From Psettodes erumei (taxonomy: Eukaryota > Chordata > Actinopteri > Pleuronectiformes > Psettodidae), in assembly GCA_016785225.1 (NCBI GenBank), contig JAFBJZ010000942.1, positions 50,001 to 114,000 of the forward strand: a DNA stretch of 64,000 nucleotides. Reading direction: 5' to 3'. Position numbers and translations under genes: made by a program. Positions 14,708 through 26,476 of this stretch are shown here, piece by piece (the first letter of the stretch is position 1; each line of letters starts with the position of its first letter). Under the pieces are notes generated by a model. It searched no databases. It was not told the DNA's origin and worked only from the letters and a program-made list of their open reading frames with translations.

Positions 14708-15565
14708 GTCAAACAGCACACAACATGGAGAGCTGCTCGCCGCTCACCTCGTATCTGTGCCAAAGGTTACAGGCATGAACAACTGGCTACACGCAAATTC
14801 CATGTTTGAAGCGGGTCAGGCCCGGTTCTTAACGCACAGCAGCTGACCCACACACCTCCTGAGCCCAGGCCATTTTATTTACAACAACAAAAAAAAACAA
14901 CACAACAACACAGCAGACTCAAGGCTGAGCCACAGGTTTATCATGTCCATTAAAATGTGCGGTTATTTACACGCTGCTCCGTTTTCATTTCTCAGCTAAA
15001 AACAGGGCGGAAATGATGCAAAAAATAAATATTATAATTACTGACTGTCAAATTAAAAAATGTAAACACGCAGCCGCGTTCAGGAGAAATGATTTAACTG
15101 GAGATTTGTGAAAAACTTATTTTTTAAAAATAGATTTAGGAGTAAAAATCACACAAACCAACATTTTAGCTTGAAATATTTAAATAGATTTTGTCTTTTA
15201 CCAAGTCAAATAAATAATTAGACCAAAATTTTTTTAAATGAGTCCACACCCAGAGATGAACATAAACACACACAGCACATGTGTGAAATAAACACACAAA
15301 CACTGAACATCCTGACAACAGCAAACTCTGGTTCAACAAGGGGGGGGGCATGTGACCAGGAAGTAAAGAAAGGAATATTTCACAAAAAAAAAGGAGCACC
15401 CCACACACACACACACACACACACTAACAGCAACAACACACAACCTGTAAATCCAACCACATGAGGCGAGGGGGGGGGGGCACCCACTGCAAACCATTCA
15501 AAGTCAATGAAAGAGAAAGAAAGGTGATGCAACACATGGGTGGGGGTGTGGGTGGGGGCACGTAC

Positions 15566-16023
15566 CTCTGCTTCTTGGGGACGGAGTGCTCCACCTCGAT
15601 GCGTTTCCCATGAAGCTCCACTTTACCTGCAAGACAGGACGCAGGGATCAGGCCGAGGCTACATGCTAACTGTTTACCAGCTACTACAGGCGTGTGGGGG
15701 GTCAGGGTGGTGCTATATATAGGCCAGCTGAGGCGGAGAACCCCCCCCACAGAAAACTTTTTATTTAAACCTCTCGGTTATTAAAGAACCGAACACACAA
15801 CTGAGGAAAAGTAGCTGAGGTGTGTGTGTGTGTGTGTGTGTGTGAGGGGGGGGGGGGGGCCCAAAACATGAGTTAAAAGTAACGGAACAGGTGAACGGTC
15901 GACTCTGTGACCCCCCCAACAAAGACACACAACCAGGTTTAAACTGCTGTGTGTAAAAGTGCTGCTAAAGAAGAGGGGGGGGGCAGGCATGGCGACCTTG
16001 CCCCCCCCCCTCCGCTCCACGGG

Positions 16024-16085
<62 letters not shown>

Positions 16086-16195
16086 ATACGATGAGAAATA
16101 AAGCAGCTTGTCGACATGAACGTGCGCGAGGCCTGCTCAGATCCTCCACGCGTGAAATATTTTCTATCTCTGTCACAGCTTAAAGGGGAGGGGGT

Positions 16196-16245
<50 letters not shown>

Positions 16246-16732
16246 GGGGGGCTTCATGCTATATCACAGGAGCTACATCACAATGCTCCTCACGTGCACG
16301 GGTTTTTTTTTTCTTTTTTTTTTACAACAGGCTCACGAGGCCCCAATTGTCGCCGCTATCATTATCAATAAATCCGATTATCGACGTCTCGTTCGATGGA
16401 TTGACGGAGCAGCGGCTCATCGTGTAGCGTTAGCCTTTACTACGTGTGTCCCTCCCCCTTGCAAAAGTTGAATGCCCCCCCCAACCCCCACCACTACCAC
16501 CACCGGGCATGTAGCTACACACACACACACCCACACACACACACACACACACGATTCATTATCGATAAATAAAAGCGATGGATCTCTCGTGGAGCGTCGG
16601 GAGGACCGAGCGGAACCGGAGCACGGCGCCGCGGGGAGAGCACGCAGCCCGGACCGTTACACCGGCGTGTGCCGCTGCCCTCTGCGATGAATGAAACTAA
16701 AAGGGGGGGGAGGAAAACGGGAGCTGGGGGGT

Positions 16733-16805
<73 letters not shown>

Positions 16806-16988
16806 AAACTCACCAGAAAACGTCTCGATGGCCTTCATGGCCCAGTGGTCGTCCGGGCAGTCCACGAACGCGTAGCCGGTTTTCATGAGGAACTGTCCGG
16901 AGTACGGGATCTTGTGGTCGTCGAAGGTTTTCCCCAAGTCCTCGGCGGTCACGCTGTCGCATAGATTCCCAATGTAGAGCTTGTGCAT
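15566..16988 (-). CDS. igf2bp1: igf2bp1: IGF2 mRNA-binding protein 1, first two coding exons (partial)
   Basis: Two coding exons are visible: exon 1 at 16988-16814 (175 nt, ATG in the context CCACCATGC, donor G|GTGAGT) and exon 2 at 15626-15566 (61 nt, acceptor TTGCAG, donor AG|GTACGT). Together they encode the first 78 residues, covering RRM1: RNP2 is LYIGNL (residues 4-9), RNP1 is GYAFVDCP (38-45), followed by WAMKAIETFSG and KVELHGKRIEVEHSVPKKQ. The KVELHGKR...EHSVPKKQR segment and GQFLMKTGYAF fit IGF2BP1 better than IGF2BP2 or 3. The family binds target mRNAs with two RRMs and four KH domains to control their stability, localisation and translation in cytoplasmic granules. RRM2 and the KH domains lie beyond the left edge. 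Intron 1 opens with a 70-bp CA repeat (sense strand) eight bases after the donor. Confidence 0.93.
16733..16803. repeat. (TG)n microsatellite beside igf2bp1 exon 1 donor
   Basis: About 70 bp of TG on the plus strand, read as (CA)n in igf2bp1 pre-mRNA, starting 8 nt inside intron 1. Other long tracts in intron 1 are at 16025-16084, 16197-16239 and 16516-16552. CA-rich RNA is an established binding site for hnRNP L. Confidence 0.95.
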
Positions 16989-17420
16989 GGTGGAATTTAT
17001 TTGTCCCCCCCAAACGAGTCCAAATTAAAAGAAAAAAATAAAAGAAAAGTCAAATGGAAGCCAGCGGGGGAAAGAAAAAAGTTTCTCTCCCGAATTAGCG
17101 CAACAAGATTCGGTCACACGGGGGGAAAGTGGAAATCACACGAAAAGGAGGAGGAGGAGGAGGAGGTCGCTTAAAAAGACCTGCGAGTAAAAAAAAACAA
17201 AAAAAATTACAAAAGTGTAAAAAAAAAAAAAAAAACAGGGGAGGAAAAAAAAAAAGGAGGTGTAGCTGGAGGATCCGGTGGAAGCGGGAGGAGAAGTGAA
17301 GTAAGTCCTGGACGCGCAGCCCGGCCCCGGCACACAGTGAAGCAGCAGCAGCCTCTCTACCGCACTGAGGAGGAGGAGGAGCGGACTGGGTGGGTTTGAT
17401 GATGGCTCCGAGCTGGAGGA
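16989..17420 (-). promoter_or_regulatory. igf2bp1 5' UTR and putative promoter region
   Basis: Sequence immediately upstream of the igf2bp1 start codon. It is purine-rich in the plus sense with poly-A runs (17181-17255) and (GGA)n blocks, then GC-rich with GCAGCAGCAGCC near 17340. A (TC)n run follows at about 17455-17481. No TATA box is evident. The transcription start cannot be placed from sequence alone. Confidence 0.4.
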
Positions 17421-17452
17421 GTGAGGGGGGGGGCTATGGCGGGATCAAGACG

Positions 17453-17483
<31 letters not shown>

Positions 17484-18165
17484 TGCTGCCGGGGGGAGGG
17501 GTGGAGGGGTGACGCCGCCCCGCCGCTGACTCCAGTTCAGTTTTTGTGTTTTTTTTTTTGTTGTTTTCTGTTGTTTGTAAAGAGGAAACCATGTGGAGGA
17601 GGGGGGGGGGTGTCCCCCTATCTTATCGTGGGGTATTCACCTGATGAGCGCGTGCACAGGCGCGCATGCACGCACACACACACGTACTGTACATATGCGC
17701 GGAGCTTATATGAAACATGACGCACCACACATGCGCTCAGAGCGGGGGGGGTGGAGGAGGTGGAGGTGGAGGGGGGTCCCTTCACTACACCGTGATGTAG
17801 GCTAAAAGCTAAGGCGTTGTTTTTATTGCACGGTGGTGGAGGTGGGTGGTGGTGGGGGGGGTGTCTTCATTTAAATAAAAAGCGCCGCCCGCTCAGCCTG
17901 TGTCGTAGCACCCACACCTCCCCGCTGTCCCCGCCCCCCTCCCGGCATGAATATGATAGCCCGGGGTGGGGGGGTGAAGAAGTTAGTTGTCATGATGTTA
18001 CATAAATGACCTATGATGGACCTCTGGGCCGCGGAACAAAATGTCCACGAGCCCCCGGGTTGCACCGGGAGGGGGGGGGGGGGTGCACCCCGGAAATCCT
18101 CCGCCAGCACGGACACGGTGTCGCCCACCGGAGCCCCAGATATGGCGGAACGCACGGTGCCCCCC

Positions 18166-18220
<55 letters not shown>

Positions 18221-18533
18221 TGAGACACCGTTTGGGGGGGTGCCGGGGTCACGGCTCCCACTCCCGGGTTCAAACCTCGACTTCCGGCCGCTCCACGTTG
18301 ACCGTGCGCCTCCTCCTCCGGATGGTGGTGGTGGTGGTGGTCTGCCCCCCCCTTGGTGGATGAAGGCTTCTCAAAATGGAGGCAGTGACTGGTGCACGGG
18401 CTTGCCCCCCCTCCACCCTCCTCCACCCGTGCGCATTGACCACAGTTTGGCTGTGGTTTACATTGGCGCTCTGTGCCCCCCCCCCTGGTTTGGTGAAGCT
18501 ACATTTCGTAACTTGGCTTTTAAACGACCCCCC

Positions 18534-18577
<44 letters not shown>

Positions 18578-18595
18578 TGTGTGTGTGTGTGTGTG
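18534..18595. repeat. (CA)n-(TG)n inverted repeat
   Basis: A CA tract of about 40 bp (18534-18574) meets a TG tract of 21 bp (18575-18595) at a central CACGTG, forming a perfect inverted repeat with arms of about 21 bp and no spacer. The plain TG or CA tracts elsewhere in the window do not switch orientation in this way. Confidence 0.9.
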
Positions 18596-18741
18596 AGGCC
18601 GGTCAGCCACTGTATGTGCGGGCCCCGCAGGCGCCGTGTGCGCTCGCCTTGTTAGAAAATGGCTCCTCCGCACAAAATGGATCCGAACCGTGGCGGTGCC
18701 GGTCCGGGCCCCCGTGGGCCCCTGCACCCCAACGACCCCCC

Positions 18742-18772
<31 letters not shown>

Positions 18773-19454
18773 CGTCCCCGCTCGCTCTGAAAACAACGTT
18801 AAAACAGCAAACGCGAGGAAATCCGCCGTCAACGCGGCGCGTCAACACGGCGCGAGCGCGCGCGTGTGTGTGCGCGCGTGTGTGTGTGTGTTTACACGGC
18901 GGCCTTTTGTTTGATGACGGACGTTTCCAGGTGAATTAATCCGTTTCAGCTCGTATGTTATTTTAATCCGACTGCTCCCGGAGCCGCGTGCGCATACACA
19001 GGACGATCTGTTCATACATGTAATGATCGACACACACACACACACCACGTGACGGCGTCATGATAAAACGTCACACTCCTCAAACCGTCCAGTGGGCCTG
19101 TGTGTGACGAAGAACAGGAAACGTTGTCTTCCTCCTCCCTGTCCCACCGTCATCCCGGTGTCTCCGGTCTCACGTGAGTCATGTGACCCAGTGACACCCA
19201 CCCCCCATCACCCCCCCCCACCCCACCCCCCGGCAGGAAACCCAAACTGCAACAGGTGCACTGAGGCCTCAATGTCTCTGCTGAGCTGATCCAAACTGAC
19301 GTGAATCAGTGTGTTTTTTTTTTTTTAAATGCATGGACGCGTGACGTCACCGGGCGCCCGATGACGTCACACGTTCAGCTGATGTTTCACAAACTCATTT
19401 AAACTCGTGATTTGTCCTTACGGAGAAATCCTGCCATCTGAATGCAAGTTTAAG

Positions 19455-19603
19455 AGGAAGTAGAAGTAATCGATTACATCAGCACAGTACTCGAGTAAAT
19501 ATACTCAGTTACCACCTCCACAGATTCTCAGATCATGAATTCCTCTTTTTTTTCCTACTCGTGCCCTTTTGAAACACTGCATCACAAGACCCTGTCAACA
19601 GCC

Positions 19604-19664
<61 letters not shown>

Positions 19665-20060
19665 GAGGCGACGCTGGCTTAAAGTAGAAGTAAGACTACA
19701 CAAGTATAAGTATACGTATGAAGTACTGGCCACGCAAAAATACTTATAATGTAGATTATGTGACTGTGAGATGTTACTGCTGCTAAAGTAACTAAGTCAT
19801 TAATGTCATCACATAAATGTAATCGAGTAAAAAGTACTGGTGTGAGGTATCACCTGGAGAGCAGCCGCAGGTGATCACCTGACTTCCTCGTTATGCTGCG
19901 GCCAATGAACACGTGAAGCTGCACAAACAACCTGGGGGGGGGGTAAAGGTTTTGCTTCTGGAAAGGTAGTGAAGTACAACAGGAAGTACCTGAAGTATTT
20001 GAGTAAAAGTACATTTTCCGCCACAGCTTGACTGCAAAAACTCCTGGTTTCAAGTAACAG
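19455..20060. repeat. AGTACTT-rich dispersed element, longer stretch
   Basis: Repeated words such as AAGTAATCGATTAC, GTACTCGAGTAAATA, AAAGTAGAAGTAAGACTAC, AGTACTGGCC, AAAAAGTACTGGTG and TTTGAGTAAAAGTACATTT. They resemble the element at 10605-10725 and are interrupted by a TG repeat at 19605-19662. I infer decayed copies of an interspersed repeat; no terminal repeats or target duplications are clear. Confidence 0.45.
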
Positions 20061-20221
20061 ATTACTTGAGGAACATGTCGGGATTTCTCTTTAATTGTTC
20101 AGATTTTATTTTTTAGTTGATGTGTCATTTAAAAAAAAGATGGATTATTTCACTTGATTTAAGGGAATATATATATTTTTATTGGGACGTCATGAAGGTG
20201 CAGCAGATCAACACAACAGCA

Positions 20222-20260
<39 letters not shown>

Positions 20261-20420
20261 ACATGTCCTGAACGCACTTTAACTCACCGCAACACAACCG
20301 ACCGACACAGTTTCTGAAATCACGTCACGTCCGGCTGAGGAGACGTTTGAGGAGACAAACGTTTACTTATTTATGAAGTGTTCAATCTAACTTTATTTAA
20401 AATGACACAACTCAACAACC

Positions 20421-20480
20421 GTCCGCAAACAGCCGCCAGGGTTCAGTCACGTGACCGAACCCTGGCGGCTGTTTGCGGAC
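20421..20480. repeat. 60-bp near-perfect palindrome centred on CACGTG
   Basis: The left half (20421-20450) equals the reverse complement of the right half (20451-20480) at 29 of 30 positions, with no spacer. Outer arms start GTCCGCAAACAGCCG and end CGGCTGTTTGCGGAC; the centre is GTCACGTGAC. The single mismatch is A at 20445 opposite C at 20456. The flanks are unrelated, so the symmetry ends sharply on both sides. Confidence 0.95.
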
Positions 20481-20594
20481 TCGCACTCGGAGTAACGGTC
20501 GTTCACCTGACGCCGTTACGCTTTATTTAAAAATCATGTGATCGGTCCTCACGTGGGGGGTCAGGGTGACGGACGCCGTGAGGACGAGTCCCAC

Positions 20595-20634
<40 letters not shown>

Positions 20635-20671
20635 CTGCTGCCCCACATACTCACTAGAGCATCAAATGAGG

Positions 20672-20697
20672 ATTAATCCGCCACTGAAAATAGTCCC
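20672..20697. repeat. Short dispersed repeat, copy 1
   Basis: ATTAATCCGCCACTGAAAAT followed by AGTCCC. It matches 29325-29350 (ATTAATCCGCCAGAGAAAAT, then AGTCCC) at 24 of 26 positions. Probably a piece of an interspersed repeat. Confidence 0.5.
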
Positions 20698-21556
20698 TGA
20701 CAGATTCTGTTTCGTCCGGTGTGACTCTTGTTTTGTTTGTTTTGTTTTCCTGCAGAAACAAACAAACAGGCCTCATCAGATCCAGGTGGTTCTGCCACGT
20801 TTACGTTGGTTTGTTTTTTTTACAGCTTCTTGCTCCTCTCTCTCTTTCCTCACTTCCTGTTTTCAGGTGACATGTTCAGAGCAGATCTCAGGTCAGTCAT
20901 CAGACAGTGACAGTTCCTGTCCATTTTACCTTTTCTCCCTGTTACCCAGCATTCCTCCAGACTATGACCTCATACTCGCCACGCCTTGACCTCTGGCTTC
21001 CTGCTTGCTCTCGCCGCGGTTTCCTGTCGTTCGACCGACCGACTGAAGACGCTGAAACACGGAGCTTCTCATTTTAAACACATTTAAATATGTAAAACAA
21101 CTGTGACCATATTTCATTGAATTAAAAGAGAAACGTGAGCAACAACTGTTTAATTCATTAAGATTCAGTGCATCATTAATTAACCGGGAGTGAAATTATC
21201 ATTATTATTATAATTTAGTCATTTTTCTTTTTTAACTGCCTGCACACTGAACATCGCTCACTGTATCATAACAAATAAAATGCGGCTCAAGGTTCCACTG
21301 ACTCACGTCTTCCCTGAGCTTTCAGCCACGTCACAGCGTCTCGTCGTCGATGGTTGTGTCGACGCTGCCCCAACACTCACACACACAACAAACCAGTTGT
21401 GTTTCCACAGTGAGGCCTTCACCTTTCACTTTAACATCTCTGGAGTCAGAGCAGATTATTGATCAGTCTGAGATACTAACTAGCATTTTCATTTGATCAC
21501 ACTCTGATGAAAAAACCCCCTGAAATAATTCATTTCATAAAACAAAGCAGGGAGGA

Positions 21557-21603
<47 letters not shown>

Positions 21604-22319
21604 TAAAAGCAGAAGCTGCTTCAACATTTTTAGTTTGAGTTGAATCAGCTGCTCGAAGGTGAATGTTTCCAATCAGTTCAATTAGAAACTGATCACTTTT
21701 CAGTCAGAGGATTAAAAGACGTACCTGGTGGCTCCACTTCCTGTGCTGACATCACAGAAACAGGATGTGCAGAGCTGCGTTTAAACAGAAGAAGAAGAGT
21801 CACGTGAACAACAAGCTCTCGGTGTTTTTAGGCCTTTTTCACAACTCAGACGTTTCACACATGTTTTATACACAAAAAGGAAATTAAGAGGAAAGAAAGT
21901 AATTTTGTGATCACAATGAGCCCGAGAGGAAAACATGAAAATAAACCGAATTAATTCACGAGGAATTCTGACTTTTCCAATAACAACATTTTATTTAAAT
22001 ACTTTTATATTCGGTCAAAAAAACCCTCAAAGACAAGAAATTAATTCCAGTTTGTAAGAACAAACTTCAGGTATATCGGAACCACCAACACTTTAATAAA
22101 ATGAATCGATAGTCCATTGATTTCGGAGAGACTCTTAATCGATCGGTTCCGATCAGTCACGTCATCAGCTCTCATGTTCGTTCGCACATTTTAAATCCAG
22201 CTCATGAAGTGAAGACGTGAGTCACCTCGTGCAGCGTGGATTAAAAAAAAACACAACAACAACAACAACAACAAATTAAAAAACTACACGCTGCGCTGAT
22301 CAGGCTGCATGGACGAATT

Positions 22320-22369
<50 letters not shown>

Positions 22370-22456
22370 AGACACACACCGTTTCAGGGAGATTAACCGT
22401 TTGTGAATCGGACTCACCGAGCACGAGCTCCATCAAAACAGTCCGGTATCCCTCAT

Positions 22457-22575
22457 GTGGGGGTGGGGGTGGGGTGGGTGGAGGGTGGGGTGGGGTGGAC
22501 AACGAGCCGCTCTCACAAAGCACACAAAATGGAGAGCGGGGCGGGGAGGGGAGGGGAGGGGAGGGGGCGGGAGGT
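22457..22575 (+). repeat. G-run cluster with G-quadruplex potential
   Basis: Plus-strand runs of four or more G separated by one to three bases at about 22457-22498, and again at about 22540-22572 (units of GGGGA ending in GGGGGCGGG). Both meet the usual four-run quadruplex pattern. Confidence 0.6.
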
Positions 22576-24230
22576 TTCCTCGCTGATCTGCGGAGACAAA
22601 GTCAGAAACAAACGTGGGGACTTTTTTTTTGTTGCAATGACCCTTTAAGATTCGCTCTAAATCAAACGCACGTTTCATTCTGACGTTAAAACTCGTTTTG
22701 TTTTTATCTTCTTATTCCAAATTGTTTTTAAAAGTAAATTGGATCGAGTGTTGGAGAAAAGAAAAAAAGGAAGAGGAGACGAAGAAGAAATAAAATGAAT
22801 AAACTGGAGATTGAACGTTGAATAACTCACCTGAACCATCTGAATTACGATTATAATCTTTAATCTAGGCTCTTTAAAACTTGATTCGGTTTAATCTGGC
22901 GGAGGGTGGAGCTCTCCCTCCTCCAGTCCGGACCGGTACCGCCACCGCGCGGCCGCGACCCGCCACTGCAGCCGCGGCCTACGGGAGCAGGAAGCCGGGC
23001 CTTCGGCTGGAAGGCCTCCCGAGGCGCGGCGGTCCGAACCGAGCCGGGACCGAGACACAGAATAATTCTGTCCTGACGGAATGACGATTGTTTTTCGTTT
23101 CAGGCGAAATTTATGAATTAACTTATGAAAACCTCTTGTTAGAAATATCAAATATGTTTTAAATTATAATCCTGGGCTTCCACGTCCGTCCTCATTATCA
23201 TTATATCATCAAAATTAATTTTACAAAAAAACTTTATCGATAATCAATAGATTTAATCAGTGGGCGCTGATTAGAGGCGAATATTTGATATTTTAAAAAG
23301 CCAAATATCATTTCCTTCTGACGTATCCGCTGACGCATCTGTTACTAATTAACGGCTTGGTTCACAGATTATGAAACGTCACCAATTTGTCGTGGCGTCA
23401 CAGGTGGGTCGCGCGCGTGTATGCGGCCGTGTTTGTAGCCGCAGGTGGCAGGGGTCTCGCGCACACGGGGAAGTGGATCCGCGAGGCCCTGAAGAAAAAA
23501 AAAAAAAAAAAAAGGAGCCCTGCCATCGAAAAGGCAAACGATTTTTTCGCGGTAACCGGCGTCGGTACCGGACGGACGCTCCCGCCGCCGGTTCCTGGAT
23601 ATTAATTCGCCGCGATCGGCACCGGAGGGTCGCGCGGCGGCGCGCGTCGAAGCCTTTGATCGCGCCGAAAAGGAAGCGCGCGAGCCCCTCCATTCGTTTG
23701 TTTAAAAGTTGAATCGTGACGCGCGCGCGCGCCCCCACGCGCACAGGTTTGACGTAATGTGTTGACTGAGGACTCGCGTTGACTTTAGGGCAACAAACAA
23801 AAAAAACATTCGTCATTTCATAACAATAATTATTTTTTATCCAACTACAGACATATTTTGTATTAAGTTATAGGTTTAAATTTTACGAGTACACCACTGT
23901 ACTGAAATACTTTGTACTACTACTGTGTATTTGTATGAGAGTGATGTCATCAGTTAATTAGAGACAAGACGAGAAACAACCCCGTCTGACGGCATGGTTA
24001 ACCTGTCAGGGTGGGGGGGCAAGTGTTGGTGCTTTAACCCCCCACCACCCCCCCACCCACACCCACACACACACACACACACACACTCTCACACACAGTG
24101 TCACCTCCACACCCTGGACCAGATGAGACCCAGTAGAAAACGTGAAAACAAAGTCCGACACCAAACGGACGTTCCCGTGACGCAGGACACGTCACGTGTC
24201 CAGAAGTTTGTCGATAATATTCTGGACTCG

Positions 24231-24265
<35 letters not shown>

Positions 24266-24844
24266 AGTATTCAAAGTACTTTTCTTTACGTGTGAAGTAG
24301 CCTCAGTACCTCTAACAGCCTTGCTACAGCACCACTTATGTTGTACTTTTAAAGTCATGTTAGATTTTGTGACATTTACACGTGTCCTCAAACGTTCACC
24401 CAAACCCCCCCGCGCTGTGACGTAGCGATGACGTCATCACGCATCGCTGTGTGCGCGCTCACCTGTACCTGAGGAGAACCTGCAGCGGGTGACGGGCCGG
24501 TGCCAGAGGCTGCGGAGGATTTCCCTGCTCTTTTAAAAGTTTGGAAAAAAAAAAAAAAGAAAAACGTGTTGAATAATCTTAATTTCTTTACATTTATTAA
24601 AGTTAAAAACAAACCGCAGCAGCGTCGCTCAAGCTCCCACTTACCACCGGCTTGTTCCGGAGCTTTCGTCACCTTCAGCTGAGACCGGCTGTCAAGCTCA
24701 AAATAAAACATCAGCGTGCGGCTTCTTTAAATCCTGTGAAATGTGCGTTTTACATCAGCTCTCTGTTATTAAAGATGTTTTAATAATGAACGTGTGTGTG
24801 TGTGTGTGTGTGTGGAAGCAGCAGCAGCGGCGGCGCTCATGATA

Positions 24845-24900
24845 AAACATTTTATTTTGTATAGCACTTTTCTAAATACTCAAAGACACTTTACAAGGAG
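24845..24900. repeat. Probable interspersed-repeat fragment
   Basis: Reads TTTATTTTGTATAGCACTTT, then TCTAAATACTCAAAGACACTTTACAA. From memory, very similar wording recurs in many teleost genomes as a dispersed repeat; I cannot name the family. Confidence 0.4.
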
Positions 24901-25217
24901 AGAGAAAAGCAACGATGATGAAAACATGAATAAAAATAGAAACAACTTTTAAAAGAGAAAATACGATGTCAGTAGAACCGAGGGGATTTTCAGTGAGCAC
25001 CATGTTAGCGAGAGAACCTAACGTAACTAAACCTCTACTGGAGAAACCGTGTACTGGGCCTCCAACGGGCCGGGCCGGGCCGGGCCGGACTCCTCCGGGC
25101 CCCCGCGGGTGGGGCTGGGTGGGTGGGTGGGACTAAATCCATCCTGGGAGCGCTGAGATGCAGGTGAGATGTTTTCTAATGGGGAAAGCAACACTGGAGG
25201 GGAGGGAGAGGGGGGGG

Positions 25218-25256
<39 letters not shown>

Positions 25257-25371
25257 GGCAGAGCTGCAGTCATACTGTTTGTTTAATAATTTTGGCCACT
25301 GCAGCTTCCATACGGGCACAAACCAGGCACCAAGTTGTGCTGCTAAGTCACTCGTGTGAGTGATGGGGGGG

Positions 25372-25408
<37 letters not shown>

Positions 25409-26398
25409 GGGTGGGGGTGAGGCGATGTAAGGCAACGTTACATCTTCCCAGCCGACGCAGCCGGAGCTGGAGGGTGGAGGTGGCGGGAATAACGAAGGCG
25501 CACTTCTCTTAAAGTGCTGGAGGAAAACAAACAAACAAACAAACAAACAAACAAACATGTTAACGGTCGGTTTGGGACCGAACGGGTCGGGTTCTCCCAC
25601 GCCACCGACCGGGCCACGTTCAGGACGAGTGAGCTTTCAGTTGTGTGTTAGAAGACGGCAACGGCCGCACAAAAACATCTTTATTCCCTGGGTGGGGAGG
25701 TCCGTTTTTTTTCCTCCACCCCCCAGGAAAGATTCAGTCTTGTTTTGTTTTTGTTTGTTTTTGTTTACCGAGCCGCGGTCAGTCAGCGCTCAGAGGAGAG
25801 AGAGAGAGAGAGGAGAACAGTCACCTCCTAAAAACGCACAATATACACAACGTCCATTCTGGAGCGCGTTGAAGGGGAACGTACAAAAAAAAAAAAAAGA
25901 CCCCCCCCCCCCTTTCATGTCCAGAAACCTCGTATAAAAAAAAAAAAAACAAAACAAAACACAAACAAAGTGGGTTTATGTTCAGAAACATACGGACGAC
26001 AACTCCAGGGTTTGGAACACAACTGTGGATAAAAATAGGTTTTTGTCTCATTTAACATATGAATGGGGGGGGGCACTATTCATAATGGGAAGGATAGATA
26101 TTTTCATAACTACAGTGGGGGGGGTAAATTCTGGTTTGAACTTATATCCAGTACATGGCATAGATCATACATGAGGGTCAAGGCAACACTTTTTTTTTTT
26201 TTTTTTTTTTTTTTAAACCTAACTACTTGGTTATCAATCGATCGATCGATCGATCAGCTCGTTCTCCACTGTCCCTGATCCCAAACACGACGTTCCAAAA
26301 GGAGGGGGGGGGGGGTGGGGGGAGGTGGCGGAGGCGCCGCTGAAGTCCTCCATCATCCAAGATGCTGGATCCAAATGGGCGGTGGGAGGAGGGAGGGT

Positions 26399-26437
<39 letters not shown>

Positions 26438-26460
26438 TGATCCCTGGTGGTGGAGGAGGT

Positions 26461-26476
26461 GTGTGTGTGTGTGTGT
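26461..26476. repeat. CA repeat starting at the zinc-finger gene stop codon
   Basis: Eight TG units on the plus strand, read as (AC)8 in the sense strand, follow the TGA stop of the zinc-finger gene with no intervening base. Confidence 0.9.

Larger units (their letters stand above)
17421..26476. other. Intergenic region upstream of igf2bp1, with the 3' end of the zinc-finger gene
   Basis: No coding exon recognised on either strand over about 9 kb. The right part (roughly 25-26.4 kb) is probably the 3' UTR of the zinc-finger gene. Contents seen: numerous CA/TG tracts (18167-18219, 18534-18595, 18743-18772, 19605-19662, 20222-20254, 20596-20632, 22321-22367, 24233-24260, 25220-25255), a 60-bp palindrome (20421-20480), (AAT)n at 21558-21605, a G-run cluster (22457-22575), a CpG-rich patch at 22900-23750, (GTT)n at 25367-25406, and poly-A or poly-T runs. 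Open frames in this interval are low-complexity. Confidence 0.6.

Noticed and set aside
18006..18596. Long open frame of 196 codons on the plus strand
   Set aside because: Thr-His repeats from CA tracts and Pro runs from poly-C; the same pattern appears in dozens of places in the window.
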